Shown: positions 34,332 to 42,735 of the stretch, piece by piece | How positions within the stretch are numbered: position 1 is the stretch's first letter | How the letters are laid out: the number at the start of each line of letters is the position of its first letter | Assembly (NCBI RefSeq): GCF_002028425.1 | Contig: NZ_CP020042.1 | Coordinates: 1,240,001 to 1,304,000 of the forward strand | Source: Streptomyces katrae | GTDB taxonomy: Bacteria > Actinomycetota > Actinomycetes > Streptomycetales > Streptomycetaceae | Length of the DNA: 64,000 nt | Direction: 5' to 3' | The notes under the pieces: generated by a model | Seen by the model: the letters and a program-made list of their open reading frames with translations, nothing else | Database searches by the model: none | What the model was told of the DNA's origin: nothing | Made by a program: the position numbers and the translations under genes

Positions 34332-35753
34332 ATGGCGAACACACCCGTGGTAGCCGTGGGAGGGCCGGATGCGTTCGGGTGGCGGAAGGTCACCATCGAC
34401 GACAAGCCCGTCGGAAAGGTCCGCAGCTCCAAGGGACTGCGGAAGCTGTTGCACCGTTCCGGCATCCCCTTCGAACCCGACATCCGCTGGCACGGCGGGG
34501 ACGGTACCGTGTGGCCGGACCACTCCTGCCAGAGACGGGTCTACGGCCTCCTGATGGCGATCGGCCTCCTGGCAACCGCATATGTATTCGTCAGGATCGG
34601 CATATCGGACACCTTCGCGGCTCTGGACTATCTCGGGCGCATGACCGGATTCATCTTCCTCCTCATGGCCGTGATCGAAGTGGTGGCCGCGGCGGCCACA
34701 TTCGACTACTGGGGCAAACGGGAGATCCGGTATTCGGGGACGGTCATCCTGATCGGAGCCGCGGCTTCCCTCATCGCCAGCGCCGTCCTGCTCTTCATGC
34801 AGCTCAAGTTCGGGCATTACACGCATTGGCTGTTGCTGTGGTACGCCCTCGTCCCGTGGTCCCTCTGGACCTTGTCGGTGCTCGTCCGCAGCCGGGCGTG
34901 GAAGGGCCTGCCCAATCCCAGGCGGATCGCGATCGGAGTGGTCATTTCCACACTCCTAGCATTCGCCAACCTCGCATACACCCATGTCTACGTCCCCGCC
35001 ACGACGGCTCCGCTGATCGAGATCACAGCAGTCTTCGGCACGCCGAGCCTCAACGAGGAGCGGACGAAGCTTTTCGTTCCGTTCCATCTCCAGGTGAAGA
35101 ACTCCGGCCAGATACCCGTGTACGTCCTGGGCAGCATCTACTGGGTCTACGGCAAGCCCGTCAGTGCGAAGCCGAAGGACGCCGAAAAACAGGCGGTGAT
35201 CAGCTCGGACGAATTCATCCAGCCGTCGGGCAGGCCCTTGAATCCGGGGGAGGACTGGGCGGGGGACGAGGTCGCCGTGATCAACAGACCGGCCGAGACC
35301 CCGTTCGAGACCATCAGGATCGAAACCGAGGCGTGGGTGGCCCGGAAGGACAGGATGGCCATCAACAATGACTACGTGACCTTGCGGAAGGGGTGGTCGA
35401 GGCTCCGGACGGAGATGAAGGACCAGGACCCCCCGGGGCCGGAACCGCCTTACTACAGATATCAGGGCGATGTCGCGAACAGCAACGAGATCCTCAACAT
35501 GACCCGCGGCCGGCAGCGCATCACCCTCTGGCACACGACGAACCAGGCCCACCCGTACCTCTTCGTGGAGCTGGGACCGCCCGACGAGAACAAGCCGTTC
35601 ACTCCCAACAGCAACGCGAAGGTGCAGGGGGACCGTGGCAGGTACGGGCTCAGCCCGGTGCACGGCTCCGTGACCCAGAAGCCCTTGGCGGAACTCCGGG
35701 AAAAGGCGCTGGCGCTGGCGGAGCACCGGGCGGGCGCGGGCTCCGCTCCCTGA
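34332..35753 (+). CDS. Membrane protein with extracytoplasmic C-terminal domain, unknown function
   Basis: This 473-residue protein has a short cytoplasmic N-terminus (~75), about five or six TM helices between 78 and 225 (VYGLLMAIGLLATAYVF, GFIFLLMAVIEVVAAAA, YSGTVILIGAAASLIASAV, HWLLLWYALVPWSLWTL, IAIGVVISTLLAFANLAYT), then a ~245-residue beta-rich domain likely outside the membrane. I do not recognise a family. It has visibly lower GC and more A/T-ending codons than its neighbours, suggesting horizontal acquisition. ATG 34332, 118 bases from the divergent small secreted protein gene. Confidence 0.8.
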   Translation: MANTPVVAVGGPDAFGWRKVTIDDKPVGKVRSSKGLRKLLHRSGIPFEPDIRWHGGDGTVWPDHSCQRRVYGLLMAIGLLATAYVFVRIGISDTFAALDYLGRMTGFIFLLMAVIEVVAAAATFDYWGKREIRYSGTVILIGAAASLIASAVLLFMQLKFGHYTHWLLLWYALVPWSLWTLSVLVRSRAWKGLPNPRRIAIGVVISTLLAFANLAYTHVYVPATTAPLIEITAVFGTPSLNEERTKLFVPFHLQVKNSGQIPVYVLGSIYWVYGKPVSAKPKDAEKQAVISSDEFIQPSGRPLNPGEDWAGDEVAVINRPAETPFETIRIETEAWVARKDRMAINNDYVTLRKGWSRLRTEMKDQDPPGPEPPYYRYQGDVANSNEILNMTRGRQRITLWHTTNQAHPYLFVELGPPDENKPFTPNSNAKVQGDRGRYGLSPVHGSVTQKPLAELREKALALAEHRAGAGSAP

Positions 35754-35829
35754 CCGGCGCACGGCATCCGACGGGCCATCAGGTCAAGCGTCCCGGACTC
35801 TTGACTCCTTACGCGCCAGTAGCGATTCT

Positions 35830-35854
35830 CATGCCCACCATTGTGCCGGGCATG
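35830..35854. promoter_or_regulatory. Inverted repeat CATGCCC-N11-GGGCATG upstream of the dipeptidase-like gene
   Basis: A perfect 7-bp-arm inverted repeat in the 150-base gap before the GTG at 35904, shaped like a dimeric repressor site. TTGACT lies just upstream (near 35807) as a possible -35. Confidence 0.35.
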
Positions 35855-35903
35855 ACAATTCATGCCTCGGTCCGACCGCGCTCTCCGCCGACCGAAGGCA
35901 TGA

Positions 35904-38000
35904 GTGATCACCTTGACCCCTCACCCTCCACCGCGTCCGCGCCGCCGCCGCGGGCGCCCCTTCGCCTTGCTCTCCCTCCTCCTCGCCGTGATCGCCATGG
36001 CGCTCGCCCCCGCGCCCAGCTCCGCCGCCGACTCCGCCTCGGATCCCGGCTGGTGGAACCCCACCGCCCGGCCGCAGCCGGACTCCGGCATCAACGTGAC
36101 CGGTGAGCCCTTCAAGGGCACCGGCCCCGACGGCAAGGTCCGCGGCTTCGTCGACGCGCACGACCACCTGATGTCCAACGAGGGCTTCGGCGGCCGGCTC
36201 ATCTGCGGCAAGCCCTTCTCCGAACTCGGCGTCGCCGACGCCCTCAAGGACTGCCCCGAGCACTACCCCGACGGCACCCTCGCCGTCTTCGACTTCATCA
36301 CCAAGGGCGGCGACGGCAAGCACGACCCCGTCGGCTGGCCCACGTTCAAGGACTGGCCCGCCCACGACTCGCTGACCCACCAGCAGAACTACTACGCCTG
36401 GGTCGAGCGGGCCTGGCGCGGCGGCCAGCGGGTCCTCGTCAACGACCTCGTCACCAACGGGGTGATCTGCTCGGTCTACTTCTTCAAGGACCGCGGCTGC
36501 GACGAGATGACCGCCATCCGCCTCGAAGCCCAGAAGACGTACGACATGCAGGCGTTCGTCGACAAGATGTACGGCGGCCCCGGAAAAGGCTGGTTCCGGA
36601 TCGTCACCAGCTCCGACCAGGCCCGCGAGGTGATCAAGCAGGGCAAGCTGGCCGTCGTGATGGGCGTGGAGACCTCCGAGCCCTTCGGCTGCAAGCAGGT
36701 CCTCGACGTCGCGCAGTGCTCCAAGGAGGACATCGACCGGGGCCTGGACGAGCTGTACAAGCTGGGCGTGCGCAGCATGTTCCTGTGTCACAAGTTCGAC
36801 AACGCCCTGTGCGGGGTGCGCTTCGACGAGGGCGCCCTGGGCACGGCGATCAACGTCGGCCAGTTCCTGTCGACCGGAACCTTCTGGCAGACCGAGCAGT
36901 GCACGGGCCCGCAGAAGGACAACCCGATCGGCCTCGCGCCCGCTCCCGCGGCGCAGAAGGAGCTCCCGGCGGGCGTGGCGGTGCCCTCGTACTCCGCGGA
37001 CGCCCGGTGCAACACCCGCGGGCTCACCGCACTCGGCGAGTACGCCGTGCGCGGCATGATGAAGCGGAAGATGATGCTCGAGGTCGACCACATGAGCGTC
37101 AAGGCCGCGGGCCGGGCCTTCGACATCCTGGAGTCCGAGTCGTACCCGGGCGTGATCTCCTCGCACAGCTGGATGGACCTCGGCTGGACCGAACGCCTCT
37201 ACAAGCTGGGCGGTTTCGCCGCCCAGTACATGAACGGCTCGGAGGCCTTCAGCGCGGAGGCCAAGCGCACGGACGCGCTCCGCGAGAAGTACCACGTCGG
37301 CTACGGCTACGGCACCGACATGAACGGCGTCGGCGGCTGGCCCGGCCCGCGCGGGGCCGGCACCCCCAACCCGGTGAAGTACCCCTTCCGCAGCACCGAC
37401 GGCGGCTCGGTCATCGACCGGCAGACCGCCGGGCAGCGCACCTGGGACCTCAACACCGACGGCGCCGCCCACTACGGGCTGGTCCCCGACTGGATCGAGG
37501 ACATCCGGCTGGTCGGCGGCCAGGACGTGGTGGACGACCTGTTCAGGGGCGCCGAGTCCTACCTCACCACCTGGGGCGCCTCCGAGAAGCACCAGGGCAG
37601 CGTCAACCTCGCCACCGGGTCCGCCGCCTCGGCGTCCACCTCGCAGTGGTGGAACCCCTTCGTGGACTACTCCCCCGCCCGCGCCGTGGACGGCGACTCC
37701 GGCACCCGCTGGGCCAGCGAGTGGAACGACGGCCAGTGGCTGCGCATCGACCTCGGCTCCACGCACCGCATCGGCCGGGTCACCCTCGACTGGGAGGCCG
37801 CGTACGCGAAGGCCTACCGGATCGAGACGTCCACGGACGGCTCGAACTGGCAGCCGGTCTGGTCCACGACCGACGGCGACGGCGGCCTGGACACCGCCCG
37901 GTTCGACGCGGTGACGGCCCGCTACCTCAGGGTCCAGGGGGTCCAGCGCGGCACCCAGTGGGGCTACTCCCTGCACGAGGTCGGCGTCTTCAGCAGCTGA
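35904..38000 (+). CDS. Secreted membrane-dipeptidase-like (M19/amidohydrolase) protein with F5/8 type C domain
   Basis: This 698-residue protein starts at GTG with an Arg-rich, then hydrophobic signal (RRRRGRPFALLSLLLAVIAMALA...SSAADSA). The catalytic part (about 70-560) has FVDAHDHLMSNEG with an HxH-like metal site, LAVVMGVETSEPFGC, LCHKFDNALCG, LEVDHMSVKAAG, VISSHSWMD and YGYGTDMNG, the order seen in M19 renal-dipeptidase-like and related metal hydrolases. Residues ~575-698 form a discoidin (F5/8C) carbohydrate-binding domain (ARAVDGDSGTRWASEW...LRIDLGS). It is likely extracellular and bound to polysaccharide or cell wall. The substrate is unknown. Confidence 0.85.
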   Translation: MITLTPHPPPRPRRRRGRPFALLSLLLAVIAMALAPAPSSAADSASDPGWWNPTARPQPDSGINVTGEPFKGTGPDGKVRGFVDAHDHLMSNEGFGGRLICGKPFSELGVADALKDCPEHYPDGTLAVFDFITKGGDGKHDPVGWPTFKDWPAHDSLTHQQNYYAWVERAWRGGQRVLVNDLVTNGVICSVYFFKDRGCDEMTAIRLEAQKTYDMQAFVDKMYGGPGKGWFRIVTSSDQAREVIKQGKLAVVMGVETSEPFGCKQVLDVAQCSKEDIDRGLDELYKLGVRSMFLCHKFDNALCGVRFDEGALGTAINVGQFLSTGTFWQTEQCTGPQKDNPIGLAPAPAAQKELPAGVAVPSYSADARCNTRGLTALGEYAVRGMMKRKMMLEVDHMSVKAAGRAFDILESESYPGVISSHSWMDLGWTERLYKLGGFAAQYMNGSEAFSAEAKRTDALREKYHVGYGYGTDMNGVGGWPGPRGAGTPNPVKYPFRSTDGGSVIDRQTAGQRTWDLNTDGAAHYGLVPDWIEDIRLVGGQDVVDDLFRGAESYLTTWGASEKHQGSVNLATGSAASASTSQWWNPFVDYSPARAVDGDSGTRWASEWNDGQWLRIDLGSTHRIGRVTLDWEAAYAKAYRIETSTDGSNWQPVWSTTDGDGGLDTARFDAVTARYLRVQGVQRGTQWGYSLHEVGVFSS

Positions 38001-38017
38001 CCCGCGCCCGAAGCCGA

Positions 38018-38054
38018 GGGCCGGCCGGACCGGGTGGACCGGTCCGGCCGGCCC
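38018..38054 (+). terminator. Strong terminator hairpin after the dipeptidase-like gene
   Basis: A perfect 16-bp stem (38018-38033 with 38039-38054) with loop GTGGA, 17 bases after the stop. It also separates the following TetR gene from read-through. Confidence 0.8.
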
Positions 38055-38088
38055 CGGCCGCTCCCCCCAGCCGCGAAAGAGGGACCCG

Positions 38089-38709
38089 ATGCCGCGGATG
38101 CCGTCGGCCGACCGGCGCAGACAGCTGACCGAGGCGGCGATCCGCGCGATGACCCGCGACGGGGCCGCCCGCACCACGACCCGTTCCATCGCCGCCGAGG
38201 CGGGCGTCTCGCTGAGCGTCGTCCACTACTGCTTCGACTCCAAGGCGGAGCTGCTCGAAGCCGTCATCGAGGCGATCACCGCCCACAGCGTCGCGCTCGT
38301 ACGGGAGGCGATCCGCCGCAGGCCCACCCTGCACGAGACCGTCCGGGCCGGCTTCCAGGCGTACTGGGACCACGTGTGCGCCCAGCCCGGCGAACACATG
38401 CTGACCTACGAGCTCACCCAGTACGCCCTGCGGCGCCCCGGGCTGGAGCACCTGGCACACCGCCAGTACACGAGGTACCAGGAGACGTACGAGGAACTCA
38501 TCGTCCAACTGAGCGGTGCCATGGGGCTCGTTCCGCGCCTGCCGGTGCCGGTCCTGGCCCGCTACCTGGCCGCCATGACCGACGGGCTGACGCTCAGCGC
38601 CCTGGCGCTCGGCGAGACGCGCACCCCGCACGACCCGGCCCGCGCCCGCGCCGGCGCACCCGTCCTCGACCTGATGACCGACCAGGTGACCGCCCTGCTC
38701 GGCCGCTGA
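38089..38709 (+). CDS. TetR-family transcriptional regulator
   Basis: This 206-residue protein has an N-terminal TetR HTH (ADRRRQLTEAAIRAMTRDG...RSIAAEAGVSLSVVHYCFDSKAELLEAVI) and a helical C-terminal ligand domain of the BetI/TetR_C_6 kind. ATG follows GAAAGAGGGA. It is convergent with the aldehyde dehydrogenase gene (30-base gap). Target and ligand are unknown; no clear operator is visible at its own start, which is occupied by the upstream terminator. Confidence 0.88.
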   Translation: MPRMPSADRRRQLTEAAIRAMTRDGAARTTTRSIAAEAGVSLSVVHYCFDSKAELLEAVIEAITAHSVALVREAIRRRPTLHETVRAGFQAYWDHVCAQPGEHMLTYELTQYALRRPGLEHLAHRQYTRYQETYEELIVQLSGAMGLVPRLPVPVLARYLAAMTDGLTLSALALGETRTPHDPARARAGAPVLDLMTDQVTALLGR

Positions 38710-38739
38710 CGCGGCGGCCTCCCGCGGGCGGGCGGCGGG

Positions 38740-40140
38740 TCAGGCCGGGTCCGCCGCCTGCCAGACGGTGGTGATGTTGCAGAACTCCCGGATGCCGTGC
38801 CCGGACAGCTCCCGCCCGTAGCCCGAGCGCTTGACGCCGCCGAAGGGCAGGGCGGGGTGGGAGGCCGTCATGCCGTTGACGAAGATGCCGCCCGCCTCCA
38901 GCTCCTGGACGAACCGGTCCAGGTCGGCGTCGTCCCGGGTCCACACGTTCGAACTCAGCCCGAACGGTGTGTGGTTGGCCCGCTCCACGGCCTCGTCCAG
39001 GCTGCCCACCCGGTACAGGGTGGCGACCGGCCCGAAGGTCTCCTCCAGGTCGATCCGCATCGCCGGGGTGACGTCGGCCAGCACGGTGGGCTCGTAGAAC
39101 CAGCCGTCGGGGTGCTCCGGCGGCCGCCGCCCCCCGCACAGGACCGTGGCCCCTTGCCGGACGGCGTCGTCGACCAGCTCCTCCACGTCGGCGCGGCCGC
39201 TCTCGGTAGCCAGCGGGCCGACGTCCGTGGACTCCTGCATCGGGTCGCCGACGGTCAGGGCCGCCATGCCCTCCGTGAAGAGGCGGGCGAACTCCTCGTA
39301 GACGTCGGTGTGGACGATGAACCGCTTGGCGGCGATGCAGGACTGGCCGTTGTTCTGCACGCGCGCGGTCACGGCGGTCTTCGCGGCGCGGGCGATGTCG
39401 GCGGAGGGCATCACGATGTACGGGTCGCTGCCGCCCAGCTCCAGGACGGTCTTCTTCACCTCGTCCCCGGCGACCGAGGCCACCGCCCGTCCGGCCGGCT
39501 CGCTGCCGGTCAGGGTGGCCGCGGCCACCCTGGGGTCGCGCAGGATGCCCTCGACGGGGCCCGAGCCGATCAGGAGGGTCTGGAAGCAGCCCTCCGGGAA
39601 GCCGGCCCGCCGGAAGAGGTCCCCCAGGTAGAGGGCCGTCTGGGGGACGTTGGAGGAGTGCTTCAGCAGGCCCACGTTGCCGGCCATGAGCGCGGGCGCG
39701 GCGAACCGCACGACCTGCCAGAGGGGGAAGTTCCACGGCATGACCGCGAGCACCACGCCGAGCGGCCGGTAGCGCACCCGGACGGCCGAGGCCCCCGCGT
39801 CGCGGACGTCGGAGTCGGCGGGGCGTTCGTCGGCGAGGAGGCCCTCCGCGTGGGCGGCGTACCAGCGCATGGCCTTGACGCACTTGGCCGCCTCGGCGCG
39901 GGCGGCGGCGAGCGGCTTGCCCATTTCGATGGTCATGGTGCGGGCGATGTCCTCGCCCTCGGCCTCGAGGAGGCCGGCCGCGCGGTTCAGCAGGGCGGAG
40001 CGTTCGGCGAAGGTGGTGCGGCGGTAGGTGACGGCGGTGCGCGCGGCCTCGTCCAGGCAGCGTTCGATGCCGTCGGCGTCGAGCGCGTCGAAGGTGCGCA
40101 GGGTCCGGCCTGTCGTGGGGTTGACGGTGGCGATGGGCAT
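38740..40140 (-). CDS. Aldehyde dehydrogenase, succinate-semialdehyde dehydrogenase type
   Basis: This 466-residue NAD(P)-dependent dehydrogenase has the PWNFPLWQVVRFAAPALMAGN motif, LTGSEPAGRAVAS, catalytic Glu in LELGGSDPYIV and catalytic Cys in NNGQSCIAAKRFIV, and ends PFGGVKRSGYGRELSGHGI. The GQSCIAAKRF context is that of succinate-semialdehyde dehydrogenases (GabD-like), which feed GABA carbon into the TCA cycle. Substrate identity is by resemblance only. ATG 40140 with GGGAGGGAG upstream. Probably monocistronic. Confidence 0.88.
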   Translation of the reverse strand: MPIATVNPTTGRTLRTFDALDADGIERCLDEAARTAVTYRRTTFAERSALLNRAAGLLEAEGEDIARTMTIEMGKPLAAARAEAAKCVKAMRWYAAHAEGLLADERPADSDVRDAGASAVRVRYRPLGVVLAVMPWNFPLWQVVRFAAPALMAGNVGLLKHSSNVPQTALYLGDLFRRAGFPEGCFQTLLIGSGPVEGILRDPRVAAATLTGSEPAGRAVASVAGDEVKKTVLELGGSDPYIVMPSADIARAAKTAVTARVQNNGQSCIAAKRFIVHTDVYEEFARLFTEGMAALTVGDPMQESTDVGPLATESGRADVEELVDDAVRQGATVLCGGRRPPEHPDGWFYEPTVLADVTPAMRIDLEETFGPVATLYRVGSLDEAVERANHTPFGLSSNVWTRDDADLDRFVQELEAGGIFVNGMTASHPALPFGGVKRSGYGRELSGHGIREFCNITTVWQAADPA

Positions 40141-40216
40141 GGTCCGACCTTCCTGGGAGGGAGCCGCCCCACCGACCCTGCCCGCCCCGTCGCGTCGGCG
40201 CAACGCGAGGACCGGC

Positions 40217-40249
40217 CGTCCCCGCCCCGGGGGGCCCGGGGCGGGGACG
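40217..40249. other. Perfect 15-bp hairpin in the divergent promoter region
   Basis: CGTCCCCGCCCCGGG (40217-40231) and CCCGGGGCGGGGACG (40235-40249) with a three-base loop, 77 bases upstream of the aldehyde dehydrogenase start and 133 before the HTH gene. Both flanking genes start here, so it is not a simple terminator; attenuation or an operator is possible. Confidence 0.5.
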
Positions 40250-40381
40250 CCGACCGGGAGCGGGTGGTGCGTTCCCCCGCCGGCACGCTTGCCCGCCGGG
40301 TCCGCCGCGGTCGCACAATGGGATCGGGAGACCCGGGGGACCCGGAGGATCCGGTCGAGCCGGGCGGGAGGCGGACGGGCC

Positions 40382-40987
40382 GTGGACGAGCGGGCGCAGG
40401 ACGAGCCGGAGCGCCGCCGCGCGTGGGCCCGGGAGCTGGTGGCGGGGCTCACCGCCGCCGAGGACCTCGACCGGGCCCTGGCCGCCGTACTCGACCCGGA
40501 ACCGGACCTGTCGGCGGAGAACGACGCCCGCCGCGCCCGCGCCGTGCACGCGGCCGCACTGGGCCTGGGCCCGGCGGGCTGCGCCGCGGCGGCGGGGATC
40601 CCGGAGGCGCTGTTCGCCGGGTGGCGGGCCCAGGATCCCGCCTTCGAGGCCGCGCTCGCGGCGGCGACGGCCCTGGCCGCGGCGCACCGGGGCCCGGAAC
40701 GGGGGCGGATCGGCGGGCTCGGGCTGCGGCTGTTCCTGCAGGCCGTGGCCCGGGGCGCGCACACCGGCAGCGCCGCGTCGAGCGTGGGCCTGCGCTCCGA
40801 CCAGCTGCTGCGGCTGCGCCGGGCGAACCCGCTGGTGGCCGCCCTCGTGGACGCGGCCGTCCAGCAGGCGAGGGGCCTGCGCGGCGGCGAACGCCGGCCG
40901 AAGCGCACCCCCGCCTACCGCCTGGTCACCCTCCGCGACCCGGGCCCCCGCCCGGCCGCAACGGAGGGACCGGAGGAACCAGTTTGA
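40382..40987 (+). CDS. Protein with two homeodomain-like HTH segments
   Basis: This 201-residue protein starts at GTG 40382 after GGGAGG. Two similar HTH-like units are visible: LGLGPAGCAAAAGIPEALFAGWRAQDPAFEAALAAA (spanning about 60-95) and ARGAHTGSAASSVGLRSDQLLRLRRANPLVAALV (about 117-150). The pattern AA-x3-G-x4-L-x2-W-x3-DP-x-F is that of homeodomain-like HTHs found in terminase small subunits and related DNA-binding proteins. No phage genes are near. I infer DNA binding, function unknown. Confidence 0.65.
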   Translation: MDERAQDEPERRRAWARELVAGLTAAEDLDRALAAVLDPEPDLSAENDARRARAVHAAALGLGPAGCAAAAGIPEALFAGWRAQDPAFEAALAAATALAAAHRGPERGRIGGLGLRLFLQAVARGAHTGSAASSVGLRSDQLLRLRRANPLVAALVDAAVQQARGLRGGERRPKRTPAYRLVTLRDPGPRPAATEGPEEPV

Positions 40988-41019
40988 CCGCGACGGCCGG
41001 ACCGGACGGGACGGAAGGT

Positions 41020-41430
41020 GCCCGCCCGTACGAGCCCGCGCGCCCAGAAGGCGCCCCGGGAGCTACACGCGGCGGAACGGGCCAGGTCGTGCGGGCCGGC
41101 GCGGCCAGAAGGCGGCCCGGGAGCTACGCGGGACGGGACATGCCCGGTCGGGCGGCCCGACGCGGCCAGAAGGCGGGCCGGCAGCTACACGCGGCGGGAC
41201 GGGAGCCCCGCCGTGCGGGCCCGCGCGCCCAGAAGGCGCCCCGGGAGCTACACGTGGCGGTGTGTGCCCGGTCGGGCGGAACGGAGCGCCCGCAAGGCGG
41301 CCCGGCGGCGGCTCGGGGCCCCGCCCGTACGAGCCCGCGCGCCCAGAAGGTGCCCGGGGAGCTACACGCGGCGGAACGGGCCCCCTCGCACGCGCGGGCG
41401 CGGCCGAAGGCGGTCCCGGGGCTACGGGCG
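41020..41430. repeat. Degenerate ~61-bp tandem repeat array, about seven copies
   Basis: The core GCGCGGCCAGAAGGCGGCCC followed by GGGAGCTACACGCGGCGG recurs with AGAAGG (or variants) at 41046, 41107, 41168, 41231, 41292, 41345 and 41406, giving steps of 61, 61, 63, 61, 53 and ~60 bases. Since 61 is not a multiple of three, no frame repeats as protein. It fills the 434-base gap between two convergent genes (stops at 40987 and 41422). There is no other gene in this gap. Confidence 0.8.
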
Positions 41431-42198
41431 GCGGCGGGGCTTGCCTCGCTTGGGGGTGGACGCGCCGCCGCGGGCATTCGGCTTGCCCCCGGACTTCGCC
41501 GCCGGCTTGCCGGCCGTCCGCGGCTTGCCGCCGGTCTTCTTCGCCGCCGCGGCCTTGCGGTCCTGCTTGGGCTGCGGCTGCGCGGACTGGCGGCCGCGCG
41601 AGCTGTTGACCGTGCGGCCCCGGACGATCCCGATGAAGTCCTCGACCATGTCGGTGGTCTTCTCCTCCGGCCAGGACAGCGCGACCCGCGAGGCGGGGGC
41701 GTCCGTGACCGGCCGGTAGGTGAGGTCCTTGCGGTGGTGCAGCCGGGCGAGGGACTGCGGGACGACGAGCACGCCGATACCGGCCGCCACCAGCTCGATC
41801 GCGTCCGCCGTGGTGGCGGGCCGCTCGAACGCCGGCTTGCCGGGCAGGGCCTCCCAGCCGAGGACGTCGTCCAGGGGGTGGAGCACGATCTCGTCGGCCA
41901 GGTCCTCGGTCGACACCTCGTCCACGGCGGCCACGACGTGGTCCTTGGGGACCACCACCACGGTGGTCTCGGTGTAGAGCGGGATCGCGCTGAGGTCCGT
42001 GCCGTCCACCGGCAGCCGGACGAACCCGGCGTCGGCGTCACCGGCGCGCAGCGCGGCGAACGCCTCGGCGGCGCCGACGCCGACGAGGGTCAGCGGGATG
42101 TCGGGCAGCCGCTCGTTCCAGATCCGCACCCACTTGGTGGGCGTCACTCCCGGGACATAGGCGAGCCGGAACGAAGGGGATGCATCCGAGCCTGTCAC
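41422..42198 (-). CDS. LysR-type substrate-binding domain protein without HTH, with basic C-terminal tail
   Basis: This 258-residue protein is a LysR effector-binding domain (FRLAYVPGVTPTKWVRIWNERLPDIPLTLVG...GDADAGFVRLPV...IPLYTETTVVVVPKDH) with no N-terminal DNA-binding helix. After residue 200 comes a Lys/Arg/Ala/Pro/Gly-rich tail (QPKQDRKAAAAKKTGGKPRTAGKPAAKSGGK). GTG start. It is divergent from a DUF5997 gene, a pairing I know as common in Streptomyces. The histone-like tail could provide non-specific nucleic-acid binding in place of the HTH; that is inference. Confidence 0.85.
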   Translation of the reverse strand: MTGSDASPSFRLAYVPGVTPTKWVRIWNERLPDIPLTLVGVGAAEAFAALRAGDADAGFVRLPVDGTDLSAIPLYTETTVVVVPKDHVVAAVDEVSTEDLADEIVLHPLDDVLGWEALPGKPAFERPATTADAIELVAAGIGVLVVPQSLARLHHRKDLTYRPVTDAPASRVALSWPEEKTTDMVEDFIGIVRGRTVNSSRGRQSAQPQPKQDRKAAAAKKTGGKPRTAGKPAAKSGGKPNARGGASTPKRGKPRRRP

Positions 42199-42255
42199 CC
42201 CGCAAGGTTACCGGTCGTGGTCGGAGCCCGCGCACATGCTCGATACCCTTGGAGC

Positions 42256-42660
42256 ATGACGTCGCACCAGAGCACCCAGACGATGAAGCCCGCGACCGCG
42301 GCGAAGAAGCTGGGTGTGTACCTCGAGGCCACCCCCGCAGAGTTCCAGGAGGGTGTCGTCTCGCGCACCGAGCTGAACGCACTCCAGGCCGAGCCGCCCG
42401 CCTGGCTGGTGGAGCTGCGGCGCAACGGTCCGCACCCGCGCCCGGTCGTCGCCTCGAAGCTCGGCGTCTCCATCGCCGGTCTCGCCCGCGGCGGGGTCAC
42501 CGAGGCGCTCACCACCGAGCAGATCGAGGCCCTGAAGCAGGACAACCCGGAGTGGCTGCAGAAGGAGCGCGCCACCCAGGCCGAGGTCCGCAAGGAGGCC
42601 GTCCGCATCAAGGAGAAGCAGGCGGAGAAGGCGCAGAAGGACGCGGAGAAGCGTTCCTGA
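42256..42660 (+). CDS. DUF5997 family protein
   Basis: This 134-residue soluble protein (MKPATAAKKLGVYLEATPAEFQEG...LNALQAEPPAWLVELRRNGPHPRPVVASKLGVSIAGLARGG...) ends in a charged, probably coiled helix (QAEVRKEAVRIKEKQAEKAQKDAEKRS). Family function is unknown; the middle (RPVVASKLGVSIAGLARGGV) looks like an HTH. ATG with GGAG only two to five bases upstream; a TACCCT six bases before ATG would also fit a leaderless transcript. It is divergent from the LysR-type substrate-binding gene. Confidence 0.88.
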   Translation: MTSHQSTQTMKPATAAKKLGVYLEATPAEFQEGVVSRTELNALQAEPPAWLVELRRNGPHPRPVVASKLGVSIAGLARGGVTEALTTEQIEALKQDNPEWLQKERATQAEVRKEAVRIKEKQAEKAQKDAEKRS

Positions 42661-42680
42661 ACCCCTCCCCCGCACGCACG

Positions 42681-42718
42681 ACGGCCGGGCCGGGTCCCTC
42701 GGGACCCGGCCCGGCCGT
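42681..42718. terminator. Bidirectional terminator hairpin
   Basis: A near-perfect 17-18-bp stem (42681-42698 with 42701-42718) between the convergent DUF5997 and APC permease genes, with a tiny TC/CTCG loop. It can serve both strands. Confidence 0.85.
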
Positions 42719-42735
42719 TCTCGTACGCGGGACCG

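Noticed and set aside
41018..41719. Repeat protein (RAQKAPRELHAAERA-like) encoded by the 61-bp array
   Set aside because: The unit is not a multiple of three, so no frame is maintained, and the frame runs antisense through the LysR-type gene.
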